Translations under genes and position numbers: made by a program
Notes under the pieces: model-generated
Told to the model about the DNA's origin: nothing
The model's database searches: none
What the model saw: only the letters and a program-made list of their open reading frames with translations
In this document: piece by piece, positions 33,030-41,798 of the stretch
Numbering within the stretch: position 1 is the stretch's first letter
How the letters are laid out: every line of letters starts with the position of its first letter
Assembly (NCBI GenBank): GCA_040752025.1
Contig: JBFMFR010000021.1
Coordinates: 1-64,000 of the forward strand
Direction: 5' to 3'
Length of the DNA: 64,000 nt
Source: JBFMFR01 sp040752025
GTDB lineage: Bacteria; Chloroflexota; Anaerolineae; Anaerolineales; UBA4823

Positions 33030-33704
33030 ATGCTGCGTACAATACTGCGAGCCTTCTTCAGAATTTTGTTCAAAGTCACTACTCGCCTGGAAGTGACCGG
33101 GTTGGAACGTATCCCCATGCAAGGAGGGGTCATCCTGGCCGTCAACCACCTGGGGATCATCGATGCTCCAGTGGTATTCATTTTATTGGAACGCCAGGAT
33201 GTCACTGGCCTGGTGGCGGATACTTACCAGAAGAAACCCTTTTTTCGCTTCTTAGTCGGGGCGGTGGATGGAATTTGGATCAACCGTGGAACGGCGGATA
33301 TGCAGGCATTGAAGCAGGCGCTTCAATATTTACAAGCTGGCGGCATGCTGGGAATTGCTCCAGAGGGTACTCGCAGCCGCACGGGGATGCTGATCCAGGC
33401 TAAAACGGGGGTGGCTTACCTGGCGGACAAGGCCGGTGTGCCGGTCGTGCCGATCGCGATTTATGGAAGCGAGAAATACTTTCGCCAGTTACCGCGCCTG
33501 AAAAGGACGCACATCAGGATCAGTGTGGGTCAGGCGCTAAATCTACCGTCTGTGGAACGCAAGGATCGCGAGGCTGGCTTGATACGCAACACAGATGAGA
33601 TTATGTGCCGGATTGCTGCCATGATGCCGCCCGAGTACTGGGGCGTGTACGCCGGGTACCCGCGCCTGGCCGAATTGGTCGCGGAGCAAGGCCCGCCGAA
33701 GTAA
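33030..33704 (+). CDS. 1-acyl-sn-glycerol-3-phosphate acyltransferase, PlsC-like
   Basis: 224 aa. Acyltransferase motif I NHLGIIDAP (H-x4-D), motif II with WINRGTADM, motif III APEGTRSRTG and motif IV VPVVPIAIYG are all visible. N-terminal hydrophobic/amphipathic region binds the membrane. Transfers an acyl group to lysophosphatidate in phospholipid synthesis. GAGGTAGG lies before the ATG. Divergent from the foldase gene across 44 bp. Confidence 0.92.
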   Translation: MLRTILRAFFRILFKVTTRLEVTGLERIPMQGGVILAVNHLGIIDAPVVFILLERQDVTGLVADTYQKKPFFRFLVGAVDGIWINRGTADMQALKQALQYLQAGGMLGIAPEGTRSRTGMLIQAKTGVAYLADKAGVPVVPIAIYGSEKYFRQLPRLKRTHIRISVGQALNLPSVERKDREAGLIRNTDEIMCRIAAMMPPEYWGVYAGYPRLAELVAEQGPPK

Positions 33705-33731
33705 ACCTCTGCGGGCGGTTGAGGAGGATCG

Positions 33732-36700
33732 ATGACGGGAGAGAATAAAACCTCTTCACTGCAATGCCAATTGTTTGGCTCGCTGGCTTTATTTTGGGGA
33801 GACAAGCCGGTTGTTTTGCCAAGAAGCGAAACGATCCGTTCGTTGCTGGCTTATCTTCTACTGCATGGCAGGCAGGCTTGCCAGCGGGTGATGCTGGCTG
33901 GCGTGTTCTGGCCAGATATGGATGAGGCCAGCGCTCTCCGGCAACTCTCGCAGGCTCTGTGGAGGATTCGTAAAACGCTTCCTGATGTGGTTCGGACTAC
34001 ACCGGGTGAAGTCAGCCTATCGCCTTCGTATTCAGTTTTCATCGATGTCGAAGCGTTCGGCGCTTTGCTGGAGAACGCTCCGCCTGGCGCAGGTGAACAA
34101 GCCTCGCAGCGTCAAATTGGCCTGGATCGAACTGTTGAAGATGAAGCTATGAGATTGCGCCAGGCGGTCACCCTTTACCAGGGTGATTTGCTAGAGGGGA
34201 TGTATGACGATTGGGTGCTGAATGAGCGCGAGTATTTGCGCGAGCAGTTTTTGCAAGCCCTGAACCGTTTGTTGCAGCTCGAAAAAGGGGCGGGGCGGTT
34301 GGAAGAGGCTTTGCGCTATGCTCTGCGCCTGGCCCAGGCTGAACCCTGGCAAGAGCAAGTGCAACGAGAGGTGATGCGCTTGTATGTCGCTCTCCAGCGA
34401 CCGGAGGCGGCATTGAAACAGTATGAGGCCTGCCGTACGGCACTGCGAAACGAACTGGATATTGAGCCAGAGCCGGAGACAGTGGCCCTGGCTCAAGAGA
34501 TTACGGTGCGCCACTCGACGGAAGTGCAGGCGGCGCAGGCAGCTTATCTGCCGCATCCAGAACTCGTCCAGAAAGCGCCGCTGGTCAGCGACCAGGTTGT
34601 ACAGTTGCCGCTGATAGGCAGGCAGGCTGAAAGAGGGGCGCTAACCGCGCAGGTTGAGGTGATATTTCGAGGCGCAAGCGGATTGGCGCTGGTGGAAGGG
34701 GAGGCAGGGGTAGGCAAAACGCGCCTGATGCAAGAAATCGCCCGGGATGCTGAATGGCGCGGCGCCCAGGTGCTATGGGGAAGGTTCCTGGAGGGCGGCG
34801 CAGGCGCGTTTGAACCTGTGGTCCGGGCGCTGCAGAGCGGGCTCTCGCCCTTACGGATCAGCCAACTGGCTAACCTGCTGGATCCAGTCTGGTTGGGTGT
34901 GTTAAGCCCATTTTTCTCCGAACTGGGGGAACAGCTTGCGTTGAAAACGGCCGAGCTTTCTGATCCAGCGCGAGAGCGTGAGCGCCTGGGCCAGGCTTTT
35001 GGCCAATTGTTGCACGCCTGGGGACAGATCACCCCGCTTGTGTTGATCCTGGAAGATCTGCATTGGGCTGACCAGGACAGCCTGGGCTTGTTGAGTATGG
35101 CCTTCGGGGCAATACATTTGACGCCTGTTTTCTTGCTGTGCACCCAACGCGGCGAGGAGGCGCGGGCGAACTCGAACCTGTGGGCTGAAATAGAAAAGCT
35201 GCTGCGCCACAGCACGCACTCATCATTGCAGTTGAAACGGCTGGACGATCAAGCTTGCAGCGAGTTGGTGCGCCTGTGGTTGGGGCTGCGTAACCCGGCG
35301 CCGCGCTTCGAAGCGCGCCTGTACCAGGAGACGGGTGGCAACCCGTTGTTCGTGCTTGAATCCTTGCGCACGCTTTATGCTGAGGGGCTTTTGTCTCAAG
35401 ATGAACATGGCGGATGGCAGACGCCCTGGGATAAATCTACACTGGATTATGGTGAGATGCCACTCTCGCCAGTGATTGAAACTGTGATTGCCCGCCGTTT
35501 AGGGGGCCTGGATGTTGAGGAACGGTCTGTGTTGAACAGGGCCGCAGCGATTGGCGAGGAATTCGACTTCCCATTTCTGTATGCTGTTAGCGGATTGCAG
35601 ACGCAGGCGCTGCTGCGCAGCCTGAATGGCTTGTTGCGTAAGCAATTCCTGGTCGAGATGCCCAGCGCTTACCGCTTCAGCCACGACAAAGTGCGGCAAG
35701 TGGTTTATCAATCGATTGGGCAGGATGAGGGTATTGCATTACAGCGGAGTTGCGGCGCGGCCCTGGAAAAGCTGCACCCCGAACGGGTGGCCCGACTGGC
35801 CCGGCATTTCTACCGGGGGCAGGTTTGGGACAAAGCCGTCCGGTACAGCCAGGAGGCTGGGAACCAGGCTGCACGGGTGCACGCTCAAGGCGAGGCCAAG
35901 ACACATTACACGAATGCATTGCGGGCTTTGCGGCAGATGGAAGCGGTACCCGATTCTGAGGTGCTTTTCGAACTGCACCTGGGGCGCGAGCGGGCCTGCG
36001 CCATGCTCGGGGAACGGGAATTGCAATTCGAAGACCTGACGGCTCTGAGCGAATTATTGGATGATCAGCGGGTGAGCGCGTCTGACAAGCGCCTGCAGGT
36101 GAGTGAACTTTGGGCTACGTATTGGGATACTACCAGTAACTTTCCGAAGGCTTTGGCGAGCGTGCAAACTTTTGCGGAACTGGCGCAAGAGCTGAAAGAC
36201 GAACGCGCCGGGCAACGGGCATACCTGATGTGGGGACGCATGTTGCGCGTGCAGGGTCAAATCGAGGCAGCGCAGGCGCATATCCAACAGGCCTATTTAC
36301 TGGCGCAACGTACAGGTGACCTCCCGGCGCAGGCCAACTGCCTGTGCAACCTGGGCGTGATCGGTTCTGAAAACGGTAACTATGGCCAGGCAGGTGTTTT
36401 TTATCAGCAGGCCCTGGAAGCGGCGCAGCAGGGCGGCGATCCAGAGATCCTGGCCTATGTGTATGGACGTTTGGCAGGTCTGGCTCATTACCTGGCAGAT
36501 TTCAAAGGCGCGATCGAGTATTACCATAAGGCTTTGGCTATCTGGCGGGCATTTGGCAACCGGCGTAAAGAGTGCATGGATTTATATAATCTCAGCACAG
36601 CTCTGTCCAATAGCAGTGATTACAGCGGGGCGCGCCGGACGTTGGAGCAGGTGTGCGAACTGGCGCATGCCATCGGCGACCGGCGGGTAGAGGGGTATGG

Positions 36701-37442
36701 TTGGGTATTCCTGGGATTAGTTTTGGAGTACTTGGGCGATTACGAAGCCGGCCGCCTGGCCTATGAAGAGGGTTTGCGGCTGCGGCGCGAGGTTGGGCTA
36801 CGTGCCCTGGAAATCGATGCGCTGTCCGGGTTAGCCCGGACGGCTACGGCCCTGGGTAATCACCAACAAGCGGTGGGATATGCCAACCAGGTGCTGGAGT
36901 GGCTGGAAATTGAAGGGTATGAAGGGGTGGGCGATGCTTTGCTAGCCTATTGCGGCGCGTATCGAGCCTTGTTTGCTGCAGGAGAGGAAGCGCGCGGCCG
37001 GACGGCGTTGCAAAACGCCTATTCTTTGCTGATGCAGTTTGCAGATAGTATTCCGGACCCGGAGCAGCAACGGGCCTATCTTCACGATAGCAATTCGAAA
37101 TTTGATGTCTGGGGCGATTACCAGCGCTGGTATTCCCGGCGCGTCACGGTCAGCCTGCCCCACAGCGCGGCCCCCACGGGCCGGCCTTTGCGCCCGGAGG
37201 AGTGGGTAGCGGTTACCTGGACGCTGGAAATGCCAGAGGATCAGCAGATTCAAGATAAAGCCAGGCGGCGGCAGGCGCGGCTGCTGCGCTTGATCGCCGA
37301 AGCCGAAGCGCAGGACGCGGTACCGACCCTGGATGACCTGGCGCAGGCATTGGACGCCAGCCTGGCGACGGTCAAACGTGATCTGGCCAGCTTGCGTAAG
37401 GCTGGCCACGTAGTTAAAACGCGGGGAAAGACTCGGAAATGA
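33732..37442 (+). CDS. SARP/BTAD-STAND-TPR regulator with C-terminal HTH, copy 1
   Basis: 1236 aa. An N-terminal OmpR/SARP-type winged helix (CQLFGSLALFWGDKPVVLP...LLAYLLLHGR...ALWRIRKTL) and BTAD helical domain (about 10-255). A STAND AAA ATPase has Walker A GEAGVGKT (about 323-330) and Walker B LVLILEDLHWAD (about 437-447). A helical arm follows, then TPRs (about 760-1070; e.g. NLGVIGSENGNYGQAGVFY, GYGWVFLGLVLEYLGDYEAG). The C-terminal domain (about 1120-1236) has a second HTH: LDDLAQALDASLATVKRDL, SLRKAGHVV. STAND proteins are signal-gated switches; here one would expect control of transcription, probably of the genes that follow. GAGGAGG RBS. Paralogue at 41799. Confidence 0.85.
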   Translation: MTGENKTSSLQCQLFGSLALFWGDKPVVLPRSETIRSLLAYLLLHGRQACQRVMLAGVFWPDMDEASALRQLSQALWRIRKTLPDVVRTTPGEVSLSPSYSVFIDVEAFGALLENAPPGAGEQASQRQIGLDRTVEDEAMRLRQAVTLYQGDLLEGMYDDWVLNEREYLREQFLQALNRLLQLEKGAGRLEEALRYALRLAQAEPWQEQVQREVMRLYVALQRPEAALKQYEACRTALRNELDIEPEPETVALAQEITVRHSTEVQAAQAAYLPHPELVQKAPLVSDQVVQLPLIGRQAERGALTAQVEVIFRGASGLALVEGEAGVGKTRLMQEIARDAEWRGAQVLWGRFLEGGAGAFEPVVRALQSGLSPLRISQLANLLDPVWLGVLSPFFSELGEQLALKTAELSDPARERERLGQAFGQLLHAWGQITPLVLILEDLHWADQDSLGLLSMAFGAIHLTPVFLLCTQRGEEARANSNLWAEIEKLLRHSTHSSLQLKRLDDQACSELVRLWLGLRNPAPRFEARLYQETGGNPLFVLESLRTLYAEGLLSQDEHGGWQTPWDKSTLDYGEMPLSPVIETVIARRLGGLDVEERSVLNRAAAIGEEFDFPFLYAVSGLQTQALLRSLNGLLRKQFLVEMPSAYRFSHDKVRQVVYQSIGQDEGIALQRSCGAALEKLHPERVARLARHFYRGQVWDKAVRYSQEAGNQAARVHAQGEAKTHYTNALRALRQMEAVPDSEVLFELHLGRERACAMLGERELQFEDLTALSELLDDQRVSASDKRLQVSELWATYWDTTSNFPKALASVQTFAELAQELKDERAGQRAYLMWGRMLRVQGQIEAAQAHIQQAYLLAQRTGDLPAQANCLCNLGVIGSENGNYGQAGVFYQQALEAAQQGGDPEILAYVYGRLAGLAHYLADFKGAIEYYHKALAIWRAFGNRRKECMDLYNLSTALSNSSDYSGARRTLEQVCELAHAIGDRRVEGYGWVFLGLVLEYLGDYEAGRLAYEEGLRLRREVGLRALEIDALSGLARTATALGNHQQAVGYANQVLEWLEIEGYEGVGDALLAYCGAYRALFAAGEEARGRTALQNAYSLLMQFADSIPDPEQQRAYLHDSNSKFDVWGDYQRWYSRRVTVSLPHSAAPTGRPLRPEEWVAVTWTLEMPEDQQIQDKARRRQARLLRLIAEAEAQDAVPTLDDLAQALDASLATVKRDLASLRKAGHVVKTRGKTRK

Positions 37443-37500
37443 GCCCGAGGTGCGCCTAGGGCAGCTCGCGGAGCGACAATCTTGAGATAGACATTTGCTA

Positions 37501-37530
37501 GACTGATACCAGAACGGTATCAGTCTTTTT
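37501..37530 (+). terminator. Intrinsic terminator/attenuator between regulator and small gene, copy 1
   Basis: GACTGATACC - AGAAC - GGTATCAGTC followed by TTTTT, a 10-bp perfect stem. It ends 16 nt before the small-protein start. The corresponding stem at 45795-45826 in copy 2 differs in sequence but keeps pairing and U-run. This suggests a conserved control element rather than a simple end of transcript. Confidence 0.75.
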
Positions 37531-37546
37531 ATTTATGGAGATGTGC

Positions 37547-37801
37547 ATGAACTCACCAAATATTCCTCTTCTACCAGACCAGCGAAAAGTTTTCATCTTG
37601 CGCGTCGCATTTGCTCGCTCTGGGGTAGCCCCAAAAGATGGAATAGCTCAATGGCGCGGCCAGCTTCAAAATGTATATACCGGCGAAAAGTATTTCTTTC
37701 AAGGGGTAGACATGCTCAATGAAATCCTGCGCACCCAATTGAAAGGCGACTGGGCGGATGCTTCGCCCGATGCAGACAAAATCCGCAGTGGTTTACGATA
37801 A
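37547..37801 (+). CDS. Small conserved protein between regulator and FG-GAP gene, copy 1
   Basis: 84 aa. Core: RKVFILRVAFARSG...WRGQLQNVYTGEKYFFQGVDMLNEILRTQL. The pattern (F-I-L-R, then W-R-G-Q-L-x-x-V-x-x-G-E, then a helix) is shared with the 72-aa protein at 45845 and predicts a small beta-beta-beta-alpha domain. No signal peptide or membrane segment. Start chosen at the ATG at 37547 with GGAG 6 nt upstream; 37535 is also in frame. Function unknown; placement suggests it belongs with the flanking regulator or secreted protein. Confidence 0.75.
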   Translation: MNSPNIPLLPDQRKVFILRVAFARSGVAPKDGIAQWRGQLQNVYTGEKYFFQGVDMLNEILRTQLKGDWADASPDADKIRSGLR

Positions 37802-37842
37802 ACCCGGCAAACGGAGAGCCGGGAACAAAAGGAGAAAAAGCG

Positions 37843-40800
37843 ATGAAACACAAAACATTTATCCCAAATTGGTGCCCTCTGGTTTTGGCGTTCGTGCTGG
37901 CGCTGAGCAGCCTGGGCTTGCAGCCAGGAGCGGTGCACGTACAACAGGCCGCGGCGGCGGGTCCACAGCCAGGCGACAACGAGGATTGGCTGGCCCAGGC
38001 GCAGGAATATATCCGCCAGAGCGAGTACCAGATCAGTTGGGAGGAAGAGCCGCTGGTGGAAGGCGCGCCGGCCAGCTTCCAGGCTCCCAACCGGGCGCAG
38101 GACCTGCGCTTCTATTTCCAGGAGAACGGCTTGCAGATTGTCCGGCGCACGGAGAGCGAGCCGTCCTGGGTGTTCCGCATGGTGTTTCGCGGCGTTGGGA
38201 ACCAGAGCGAAATGGCGGCCTTGCAGGCGCCGGCGCTGAACGTGGACGCCAATCGCATTGCGTATCACCGGGGGAACCTGGTGGAGAGCTACACCAACTC
38301 CGAACTGGGGCTGGAGCAGACCCTGATACTGGACTCTCGCCCGGTGTCGAAGCCGGATTCGCCATTGGCGCTCGAAGTCCAGTTTTCTGGAGGGCTGACG
38401 GCTCAGCGGATGGCAGATGGCGGCCTGGAGTTCCAATACGCCGGCCAGCCGGCCTTGCACTATGGCAGCCTGCGCGCTACGGATGCCGAAGGGCGCAGCC
38501 TGGCGGTGCAGGAGGCCGGGTTAGAAACCCTGGAAACTGAAGCGGGCGAGCAGACCTACAGCCTGCACCTGGTCGTTGACGATCAGGAGGCCAGCTATCC
38601 CTTGCTGGTCAGCGCGATGATCAGTGGAGTTGCCATTTTACCGGACTGGTACCGGCGAGGCAATCAGGAGGGGGCTTGGTTCGGATATTCCGTAGCCACA
38701 GCAGGAGATGTGAATGGCGATGGATATTCAGACATTATTATCGGCGCGCCATTTTACGATGGTGGTTTGCAAGACAATGGTAAGGTGTATGTATTTCAGG
38801 GTTCGTCCACTGGCTCGGTGGGCACTCCGAGTTGGAGCAAGTCCGGCGAGCATGCGGAAGATAATTTTGGCATCTCTGTTGCGACTGCTGGGGATGTGAA
38901 CGGTGATGGGTATTCGGATGTGATCGTTGGCGCCATGTCCTGGGATAATGGATCACAAGAGCTAAATGAAGGTAAGGCGTTTGTTTACCACGGCTCGGCG
39001 AGCGGGCTGAACAGTGCGGCAGCCTGGTCCTTTGAAGGAGACCAGGAATCGGCTAACCTTGGTTTTAGCGTGGCTTGCGCCGGAGATGTGAATGGGGATG
39101 GATATTCAGAGGTGATTGTGGGAGCGCCGATGTTCAACACTGGTTATGATGACGCGGGTAGAGCTTATGTATTCCAGGGCTCGTCCGGCGGCCTGTCATC
39201 CACGCCCGCCTTTTACCGGGATGGTACATCTGAAAATAGCCGGCTGGGCATCTCGGTGGCAACGGCCGGGGATGTCAACGCGGATGGTTACGCGGAGGTG
39301 CTCATCAGTGAAAGGTTTGCCGACTCAGGAGGATACAGCGATAATGGGCGTGTCTACGTGTTTTTCGGGGCAAGCGCTGGTCTTTCTCATGCCAGCTACA
39401 CGACGCTGGCTGGTTATCAAGATTACGAGGAGCTTGGTGTCTCTGTTTCTACGGCTGGGGATGTCAACGGCGATGGCTACAGCGATGTGATCATCGGATC
39501 TGATCTCAATATCGATGCCCCCGGGGCAGCCTACGTGTACTATGGGGCCTGGTATGGACTGGATACCAGTCCGGCCTGGTATATCGAGGGTTCGGATACC
39601 TACGGCTATCTGGGTCACCAGGTGGCAACTGCCGGGGACGTTAATGCCGACGGGTATGCCGATATTTTGGTTGGCCACCCGAACTATGATGGGTTGTGGC
39701 AGAACCAGGGGCGCGCCCTGATCTGGTTGGGGAGCAGCACTGGCCTGGGAACATCCCACTCACCCGAAAGCGCTGACTGGGATACAACCTCGGGCGCCGA
39801 AAAAGCTGGATACGGGGCTTCGGTGGCTACCGCTGGGGATGTGAATGGGGATGGCTATTCGGATGTGATCATTGGCGCACCTGGTTATTCGGCCACTTAT
39901 ACCATGGAAGGCTGTGCTTACGTATTCTTCGGCGGGCCGGACAACCTGAGCAACGTGGCTGGCTGGAGCTCGCAGGGCGGGCATACCGGGGACTCCCTGG
40001 GCTACTCGGTAGCAACCGCTGGGGATGTCAACGGGGATGGCTACGCAGACGTGATCGTGGGGGCGCCGGGCTACGATGGCAGCAACGCGGAGGAAGGCGC
40101 CATTTACGTGTGGTTCGGGTCGATGTCTGGGCTCGGCGGCCCGGCAAACTGGTGGGCGTATGGCGGGAATGCGCAGGCGCAACTGGGAGGAGCCGTCGAT
40201 TCGGCCGGGGACGTGAACGGCGATGGTTATGAGGACATTATCGCCGGGGCGCAGTTCTACAGCAATGGGAACACGGGGGAGGGCATGGTTCTCGTCTGGC
40301 TGGGCAGCGCCAGCGGCCTGGGGCCAACCGGCAACCCGGGCAACGCCGACTGGAAAGCTGAGAGCAACCAGGACAACGCCCAGATGGGCAGCGCGGTGGC
40401 AGGAGCCGGGGATGTCAACGGCGATGGCTACGCAGATGTTGCTGTTGGCGTGCACCATTATACGAATGGCCAATCGTACGAAGGGTTGGCGCTGGCCTGG
40501 TATGGCGGGCCTGGCGGATTGGGCGCCGATGGGAATCCAACCAACGCGGACTGGCGCTACGAATTGGACACAGTGCAAGCTCGCCTGGGCGGCAGCCTGG
40601 CCGGGGCGGGCGACGTCAACCGGGATGGCTACAGTGACCTGATCGCTGCTGGCGTGGATATGGCCGCAGTTTGGTACGGCTCGCCTACCGGGCTGTACGA
40701 GGCCAGCGCCAATTGGACGGCGCATGATATTTCTTCTCATTTCGGCGCCGTTGACACTGCCGGGGATATCAACGGGGATGGCTACAGCGATGTGATCATC

Positions 40801-41676
40801 GGGTCGCCTTTGTTTTCGGGGTTTGGGGGAGCGAATGAGGGAAGGGCTCTCGCTTACTGTGGATCGGCCAGCGGGTTGGGCTTTACGGAATGTTGGGTCA
40901 ATTTCGGCGGCAGCCCCGGCGCTCAGTACGGCGCTTCGGTGGCGACAGCGGGCGACGTCAACGGAGACGGGTATGCCGATATCCTCGTGGGCGCGCCGAA
41001 ATATTCGGCAATGGAGACTGAAGAAGGCAATGCGCGCCTGTATTACGGTTCCGCCACTGGCCCAACGAGCTGCACGGGTGTGGATTGCGGCGCAGACTGG
41101 TGGTACGAATCCGACAGCCCCTACGCCAGGTTGGGCACCAGCGTGGCAAGCGGGGGAGACGTGAACGGGGATGGGTATGCGGACGTATTGATCGGCGCGC
41201 CGGACCTGCTGACCAGCGGCATGGGCAGCGTGAGCCTGTTTTATGGCAATGGGGCTCCGGGGAAGCCGGTGCGGCCGCGGCAGATCTGGATGGATTATTC
41301 GCCGATTGCGCGCCTGGGGATGTCAGCTTCCAGGTACTTCATGATGCAGGCCTTCGCGTTCAGCCCAACGGGCAGGGGCGACTTCAAGCTGAAGTACGAA
41401 GTGGATATTTTGTCCAGCCCGTTCGATGGTATTGGCGCGGTCACCGCAGGCGCCTGGGCTGATACGAACCTGGGCGGCACAGCAGCCGTGGGTACTTACC
41501 TGAACCTGGTAAACGGCCAGCAGCACCACTGGCGGATTCGCTTCAAGTACAGCCCGGTGACCAACCCCTTCAACCCGCCTTACAGCCGCTGGTACCACCA
41601 GCCCTGGAACGGCTGGAACGAGGCGGACCTGCGCGGGCCGTTCTATCAGGTATATATTCCCCTGGCGCACAAGTAG
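37843..41676 (+). CDS. Secreted FG-GAP (integrin alpha-like) repeat protein, copy 1
   Basis: 1277 aa. Signal peptide (about 1-35, ALSSLGLQPGAVHVQQAAAAG). N-terminal domain (about 45-260; EYIRQSEYQISWEEEPLVEG, LRFYFQENGLQIVRRTES) is nearly identical to copy 2. Fourteen FG-GAP repeats follow (about 270-1130), each with a Ca2+ loop of the form DVNGDGYSD(V/I)IIGAP. Fourteen equals two seven-bladed propellers. The C-terminal domain contains SPTGRGDFKLKY, YSPVTNPFNPPYSRWYH and W-N-G-W-N-E-A-D, ending in YIPLAHK. No transmembrane anchor, LPxTG or dockerin is seen. Likely extracellular, Ca2+-dependent adhesion or binding. AGGAG RBS before the ATG. Confidence 0.85.
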   Translation: MKHKTFIPNWCPLVLAFVLALSSLGLQPGAVHVQQAAAAGPQPGDNEDWLAQAQEYIRQSEYQISWEEEPLVEGAPASFQAPNRAQDLRFYFQENGLQIVRRTESEPSWVFRMVFRGVGNQSEMAALQAPALNVDANRIAYHRGNLVESYTNSELGLEQTLILDSRPVSKPDSPLALEVQFSGGLTAQRMADGGLEFQYAGQPALHYGSLRATDAEGRSLAVQEAGLETLETEAGEQTYSLHLVVDDQEASYPLLVSAMISGVAILPDWYRRGNQEGAWFGYSVATAGDVNGDGYSDIIIGAPFYDGGLQDNGKVYVFQGSSTGSVGTPSWSKSGEHAEDNFGISVATAGDVNGDGYSDVIVGAMSWDNGSQELNEGKAFVYHGSASGLNSAAAWSFEGDQESANLGFSVACAGDVNGDGYSEVIVGAPMFNTGYDDAGRAYVFQGSSGGLSSTPAFYRDGTSENSRLGISVATAGDVNADGYAEVLISERFADSGGYSDNGRVYVFFGASAGLSHASYTTLAGYQDYEELGVSVSTAGDVNGDGYSDVIIGSDLNIDAPGAAYVYYGAWYGLDTSPAWYIEGSDTYGYLGHQVATAGDVNADGYADILVGHPNYDGLWQNQGRALIWLGSSTGLGTSHSPESADWDTTSGAEKAGYGASVATAGDVNGDGYSDVIIGAPGYSATYTMEGCAYVFFGGPDNLSNVAGWSSQGGHTGDSLGYSVATAGDVNGDGYADVIVGAPGYDGSNAEEGAIYVWFGSMSGLGGPANWWAYGGNAQAQLGGAVDSAGDVNGDGYEDIIAGAQFYSNGNTGEGMVLVWLGSASGLGPTGNPGNADWKAESNQDNAQMGSAVAGAGDVNGDGYADVAVGVHHYTNGQSYEGLALAWYGGPGGLGADGNPTNADWRYELDTVQARLGGSLAGAGDVNRDGYSDLIAAGVDMAAVWYGSPTGLYEASANWTAHDISSHFGAVDTAGDINGDGYSDVIIGSPLFSGFGGANEGRALAYCGSASGLGFTECWVNFGGSPGAQYGASVATAGDVNGDGYADILVGAPKYSAMETEEGNARLYYGSATGPTSCTGVDCGADWWYESDSPYARLGTSVASGGDVNGDGYADVLIGAPDLLTSGMGSVSLFYGNGAPGKPVRPRQIWMDYSPIARLGMSASRYFMMQAFAFSPTGRGDFKLKYEVDILSSPFDGIGAVTAGAWADTNLGGTAAVGTYLNLVNGQQHHWRIRFKYSPVTNPFNPPYSRWYHQPWNGWNEADLRGPFYQVYIPLAHK

Positions 41677-41700
41677 CAAGAGGTAAAATCTCACTTTTAG

Positions 41701-41735
41701 CACGGGCTGGCCCTTCCGCCAGCCCGTGATTTATT
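41701..41735 (+). terminator. Terminator after FG-GAP gene copy 1
   Basis: CACGGGCTGG - 8 nt - CCAGCCCGTG followed by ATTTATTT. Ten-bp stem 25 nt after the stop codon; it separates the first cassette from the second. Confidence 0.75.
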
Positions 41736-41760
41736 TCAACTCGGCGTAGCGGTATCTCTA

Positions 41761-41789
41761 TTGTCGTTTACCCTCCAATCGATTATGAT
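41761..41789 (+). promoter_or_regulatory. Promoter of regulator copy 2
   Basis: TTGTCG (41761-41766), 17-bp spacer, TATGAT (41784-41789). The -10 ends 9 nt before the ATG at 41799, predicting a leader of 0-3 nt. Copy 1 has a Shine-Dalgarno instead, so the two regulators are expressed differently. Confidence 0.6.
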
Positions 41790-41798
41790 TGTGAAAGC